Shown in pieces: positions 6,304 through 8,668 of a DNA stretch of 8,668 nucleotides; within the stretch, counting starts at the first letter, position 1, and each line of letters starts with the position of its first letter. The position numbers and the translations under genes were made by a program. This DNA comes from DAOMFM01 sp035429825 (GTDB lineage Bacteria > Acidobacteriota > Blastocatellia > UBA7656 > JADIYM01), in the NCBI GenBank assembly GCA_044224215.1, contig JBGAKX010000171.1, positions 1 through 8,668 on the forward strand, read 5' to 3'. The notes under the pieces were generated by a model. That model had not been told where the DNA came from. It made no database searches and saw only the letters and a list, made by a program, of their open reading frames with translations.

Positions 6304-6936
6304 CTAGTTCGCGTACTTCACCGAACATCCGTACGGCTTTGTCTGAGCCGTGGTGACCGGCTTTCCTGCGAGAAGCTCGGTGAGCGCGACATCGACGTAG
6401 TTCACGCTGCCGCCCGCCTCGCCGCCGGGATCGTTGTCGATCGCGCCCTCGTACACGAGCCGGCCCTTCGCGTCGATGACGTACATGTTTGGCGTCGTCC
6501 TGGCGCCGTAGGCATGGCCGACTTCGCCCGTGTGATCGTCAAGTACCGGATACGGGAGCGAGTTCGCCGCGATCCACTTGGCGTTGCTCGCATCGTTCAT
6601 ATAGTTGGTGCTGTTGATGCCAAGCCAGACGACTCCGGCGTTCTCGTACTTGCGTGCCAGCGTATCCATCGTCTTCAGGCGCGCGTGCCGCTGAACGAAC
6701 GGGCAGTCCGGGTTGATCCACTCGAGCACGACGATCTTTCCCGAATAGTCGGCGAGCGAGACGCGCTTTCCCGTCTGGTCGGTCAGCGAGAACGCGGGCG
6801 CCGGAGCGCCGATGGAAGCGACCGCGGTTGCGGAAGGCTCAGCGCTCGCAGTCGCCGTCGTGGACGCCGTTCCCGACGAACAGCCGACGCCGACGAGTGC
6901 GATCGTGGCGAGTGCGAATATCTGTATCCGATTCAT
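6304..6936 (-). CDS. Peroxiredoxin-like (PRX-like1/AhpC-TSA thioredoxin-fold) putative lipoprotein
   Basis: 210 residues, predicted to be exported and to act in thiol or peroxide redox reactions in the envelope. The N-terminus is a short hydrophobic segment ending VGVGC, so Cys19 may be lipidated, although Gly at -3 is a non-ideal lipobox. A Ser/Thr/Ala linker (20-41) follows, then a thioredoxin fold with FSLTDQTGK near 49-57 and the active site NPDCPFV at 75-81. Only Cys78 is present there, with no CxxC partner. The C-terminus carries GCSVKY with Cys204, a conserved ending in the PRX-like1 group and a plausible resolving cysteine. AAGGAG lies 7 bases before the chosen ATG; an ATG three bases earlier is possible. 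It starts 31 bases after the stop of the DsbD-like gene, so the two are almost certainly one operon. No enzymatic activity is proven for most of this family. Confidence 0.85.
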   Translation of the reverse strand: MNRIQIFALATIALVGVGCSSGTASTTATASAEPSATAVASIGAPAPAFSLTDQTGKRVSLADYSGKIVVLEWINPDCPFVQRHARLKTMDTLARKYENAGVVWLGINSTNYMNDASNAKWIAANSLPYPVLDDHTGEVGHAYGARTTPNMYVIDAKGRLVYEGAIDNDPGGEAGGSVNYVDVALTELLAGKPVTTAQTKPYGCSVKYAN

Positions 6937-6967
6937 CATCCAGCTCCTTGTTCGCTCGTGATTCCGG

Positions 6968-7840
6968 TCACGCCGAACGGCGTGCCGCGAGTCGCACGGG
7001 CAGCACTGCGCCTCGGCGCCGCCCGTCCGAAGTTGTAAACGCAATGACCGACTCGAAATTGTCACTCGCAGGCCGCTGGCCTGCAAGAACGCTTACGGTG
7101 AAGGTAAGATCCGCCGTTCGGTTGCCAGTCATCCTGACGCTGACGCCTTCAAATGCGAGCGCCGGATCCTCCGACGGAAACCATTCGACGTCGCGAACGC
7201 CGCCCGGCCACGCGAGCGTGAACTGAAACTCGCCACGGCGACCCTCAGCGTCGAGTGCGCCCGTCTGCCGCGTGATCTCGAACGGCGTCGGACCGCTTGA
7301 AGGCACCAGTTCGCGCCAGCGGTCAAAGAGTGCAGCGTTCGCCGGCGTCGACTGCGTGCCGATCGTGACCGGCACGTCGAACGACGCCTTTCCTGGAAGG
7401 CACACGTCCTTGCAGACGAGCCACGACACGTCCACGTGAATCGTGTGCTTCTCGCCGGGTGCGACGCCGACAGGGGCAGTCACGGGTACCGTCAAGAACA
7501 CCGCATCCGTGTAGCCGTATCCGACGATGTCGCCCGGCTGCATGAAACGAACGGGGACCGGCCAGCCGATCTGGCCTGCGCTGAATCCGCCGTCGCCCGA
7601 AATCCGTATCGAAACCGGGAGCCCCGCGTCGCCGGGGTTCTTCCAGTACACGTGCCATCCTGGCTGCATCTCGAGCTCAACGCCGACCGTGAACGCCTGC
7701 CCCGGGCGCACCGTTGCCACATCCAGAAGTGCTTTTGCTGTCACAAGTTGCGGCGCCGCAGCCGTCGCCGGAACGTCCGATGTCGTCGCAGTATGGCAGG
7801 CGGCCGACACCGCAAGCAGAAGGATCGCCAGGACACGCAT
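6968..7840 (-). CDS. Stand-alone DsbD/ScsB N-terminal (alpha) domain protein, periplasmic thiol-redox
   Basis: 290 residues. It resembles the N-terminal periplasmic domain of DsbD/ScsB reductases, which receives electrons from the membrane and passes them to periplasmic thiol proteins. After a signal-like N-terminus (MRVLAILLLAVSAAC, Cys15 possibly lipidated but with a poor lipobox) come immunoglobulin-like strands with the family pattern GWHVYWKNPGDAG (61-73), PVRFMQPGDIVGYGY (96-110) and the redox pair in WLVCKDVCLPG, Cys143 and Cys147 (CxxxC). No transmembrane electron-carrier domain or C-terminal thioredoxin domain follows, so a separate CcdA-like membrane partner would be needed. The ATG at 7840 is preferred because it opens the signal peptide; the ribosome site is weak. 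The gene heads the operon with the peroxiredoxin-like lipoprotein and is divergent from the adenylyltransferase gene 74 bases away, where no convincing promoter was found. Confidence 0.82.
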   Translation of the reverse strand: MRVLAILLLAVSAACHTATTSDVPATAAAPQLVTAKALLDVATVRPGQAFTVGVELEMQPGWHVYWKNPGDAGLPVSIRISGDGGFSAGQIGWPVPVRFMQPGDIVGYGYTDAVFLTVPVTAPVGVAPGEKHTIHVDVSWLVCKDVCLPGKASFDVPVTIGTQSTPANAALFDRWRELVPSSGPTPFEITRQTGALDAEGRRGEFQFTLAWPGGVRDVEWFPSEDPALAFEGVSVRMTGNRTADLTFTVSVLAGQRPASDNFESVIAFTTSDGRRRGAVLPVRLAARRSA

Positions 7841-7914
7841 ACCCAGGTAGTACGGCGCGCGAGAAAAAAAGTCCCGGTTCGAGCGCCATCCGATATATTC
7901 AGGCCACGAATCGC

Positions 7915-8466
7915 ATGGACCGCGTCGCACGACTCGCAATGATTGCACGGTGGAAACCCGTCCACCTCGGCCACGCCGCCGTGCTCGAGGGCCTCTGCGA
8001 TGCCGCCGAGCACGCGATCGTCGGGATTGGCAGTTCGAACCGCTACGACGCCGCCAATCCGTTCACTGCCGCTGAATCGGCCGACATGATCCGGCTCGTG
8101 CTCGCCGAACGCTCGAATTTCGAGATCGTCGACGTCCCCGACCTCGGCCACGGACCCCGCTGGCGCGCGATGGTCGTCGAGATGCTCGGACCCCTGGACA
8201 TGTTCGTCACGGCAAACGGCTACGTCCGCGATCTGCTCGCGTCGGACTACCGCGTGGTCCATCCGGCGTCGCTCGTCCCCGCCGAGCGACGCGTCGCGGT
8301 GAACGCAACAATGGTGCGGCGGCGCATGGCCCGAGGCGAGAACTGGCACGAGTTCGTTCCGCCTGCCGTGGCGGCGTACCTGATCGACAACGGCCTCGTG
8401 GAACGATTCCGCCGCGAGTTCGGCGCCGAGTACGCCGGCGACGAACCATCCCCTGACGAACCCTGA
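7915..8466 (+). CDS. nadM: NadM-type nicotinamide-nucleotide adenylyltransferase (probable)
   Basis: 183 residues, a nucleotidyltransferase of the HxGH superfamily. It is predicted to join ATP and NMN to give NAD and pyrophosphate in the cytoplasm. The ATP-binding motif is RWKPVHLGH at 12-20 with His17 and His20. VGIGSSNRYDAANPFTAAES (36-55) matches the IGS...NPFTAGER region of archaeal-type NadM. The second signature, VNATMVRRRM at 129-138 followed by NW and VPPAVAAYL (148-156), matches ISGT-x-IRRRM...W..VPPAV of that family. The length is as expected. It differs from typical bacterial NadD. ATG 7915 is chosen because the homologous sequence begins there; the ribosome site is weak. A TATATT box at 7894-7899 might be its -10, with no good -35. 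Another cofactor nucleotidyltransferase role is possible but less likely. Confidence 0.8.
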   Translation: MDRVARLAMIARWKPVHLGHAAVLEGLCDAAEHAIVGIGSSNRYDAANPFTAAESADMIRLVLAERSNFEIVDVPDLGHGPRWRAMVVEMLGPLDMFVTANGYVRDLLASDYRVVHPASLVPAERRVAVNATMVRRRMARGENWHEFVPPAVAAYLIDNGLVERFRREFGAEYAGDEPSPDEP

Positions 8467-8481
8467 GAAAACACTTCGAAC

Positions 8482-8512
8482 CTGACTTGGTGTATTTCGT
8501 ACAATAAGTCAG
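8482..8512. promoter_or_regulatory. Interrupted inverted repeat after nadM, operator or terminator-like
   Basis: CTGACTT (8482-8488) pairs with AAGTCAG (8506-8512), and inside these TGTA (8491-8494) pairs with TACA (8500-8503) around a TTTCG loop. The mismatched pairs GG and AT separate the two stems. It begins 16 bases after the nadM stop. No T-run follows on either side, so an intrinsic terminator is not well supported. A protein-binding site ahead of the next gene is an alternative. Confidence 0.4.
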
Positions 8513-8550
8513 ACCGGACGGTCGCGATTTCCCGCATTCCGCGAGATCGC

Positions 8551-8556
8551 TACAAT
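8551..8556 (+). promoter_or_regulatory. Possible -10 box for the right-edge gene
   Basis: TACAAT sits 33 bases before the start codon of the last gene, which would give a short leader holding the AAGGAG ribosome site (8577-8582). The -35 position at 17 bases (8528-8533, TTTCCC) is a poor match, so this rests on the -10 alone. Confidence 0.3.
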
Positions 8557-8589
8557 CGCCGGCACAACGCCCCCACAAGGAGACCCCTT

Positions 8590-8668
8590 ATGTATTCGTG
8601 GTACGACGACACCAGCGACTGGGCCAAGCCCGGGGCCTACGTCTACGACCCCTCATCCAAGTCGGCGC
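8590..8668 (+). CDS. Start of an unrecognised gene, cut by the right edge
   Basis: Only 26 codons are visible, beginning MYSWYDDTSDWAKPG and rich in Tyr, Trp, Asp, Pro and Ser. The start is well supported: AAGGAG at 8577-8582 lies 7 bases before the ATG, the best ribosome site in this part of the window. There is no signal peptide or membrane segment in the visible part, so the product is probably cytoplasmic, or the localisation signal lies further on. I do not recognise the family and give no function. It follows nadM on the same strand after 123 bases. Confidence 0.6.
   Translation, partial: MYSWYDDTSDWAKPGAYVYDPSSKSA

Noticed and set aside
7714..7914. An extended nadM start inside the divergent DsbD-like gene
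   Set aside because: The extension lacks any resemblance to the family, would overlap the start of the neighbouring gene, and the HxGH motif is at its normal distance from the ATG at 7915.

Overview
The window is dense, GC-rich bacterial chromosome with ordinary housekeeping content. It shows strong Shine-Dalgarno sites, sigma70-like promoters and Gram-negative envelope genes (a periplasmic lytic transglycosylase and a DsbD-type redox protein). There is no sign of phage, plasmid or transposon. The phylum cannot be fixed from sequence alone. The gene style would fit Acidobacteriota or a similar lineage, but that is a low-confidence guess.

Layout. 1-2289 (minus) is nearly all of a TPR-rich soluble lytic murein transglycosylase that runs off the left edge. 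2378-2532 (plus) is a tRNA-Val(CAC) gene with a near-consensus promoter. 2620-2970 (plus) is a single STAS-domain anti-anti-sigma-like gene. 3072-3311 (minus) is a tiny secreted Lys/Pro/Gly-rich protein, with an exact palindrome beside its probable -10 element. 3477-3761 (minus) is an HU-family nucleoid protein with a strong promoter, divergent from recG. 3941-6268 (plus) is recG, convergent with a two-gene minus operon (7840 to 6304). That operon encodes a stand-alone DsbD/ScsB-type N-terminal redox domain followed by a peroxiredoxin-like lipoprotein. 7915-8466 (plus) is a NadM-type adenylyltransferase, divergent from that operon. From 8590 the first 26 codons of an unrecognised gene run off the right edge.

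The stand-out observation is inside recG. A 165-bp block (5711-5875) is repeated immediately and in frame (5876-6040), so the helicase carries two copies of the 55-residue segment holding motif VI and the start of the TRG region. The copies differ at three bases, all synonymous, and the outer junctions share only a 5-bp microhomology, GATCG. This is either a recent viable domain duplication in a core repair enzyme or a sequencing/assembly chimera; the divergence and the novel junction argue mildly for a real event.

How the genes relate: most are independent units. The only clear functional partnership is the DsbD-alpha-like protein with the peroxiredoxin-like lipoprotein, a small envelope thiol-redox module. 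No complete undescribed system is evident; the recG duplication and the redox pair are the items most worth following.
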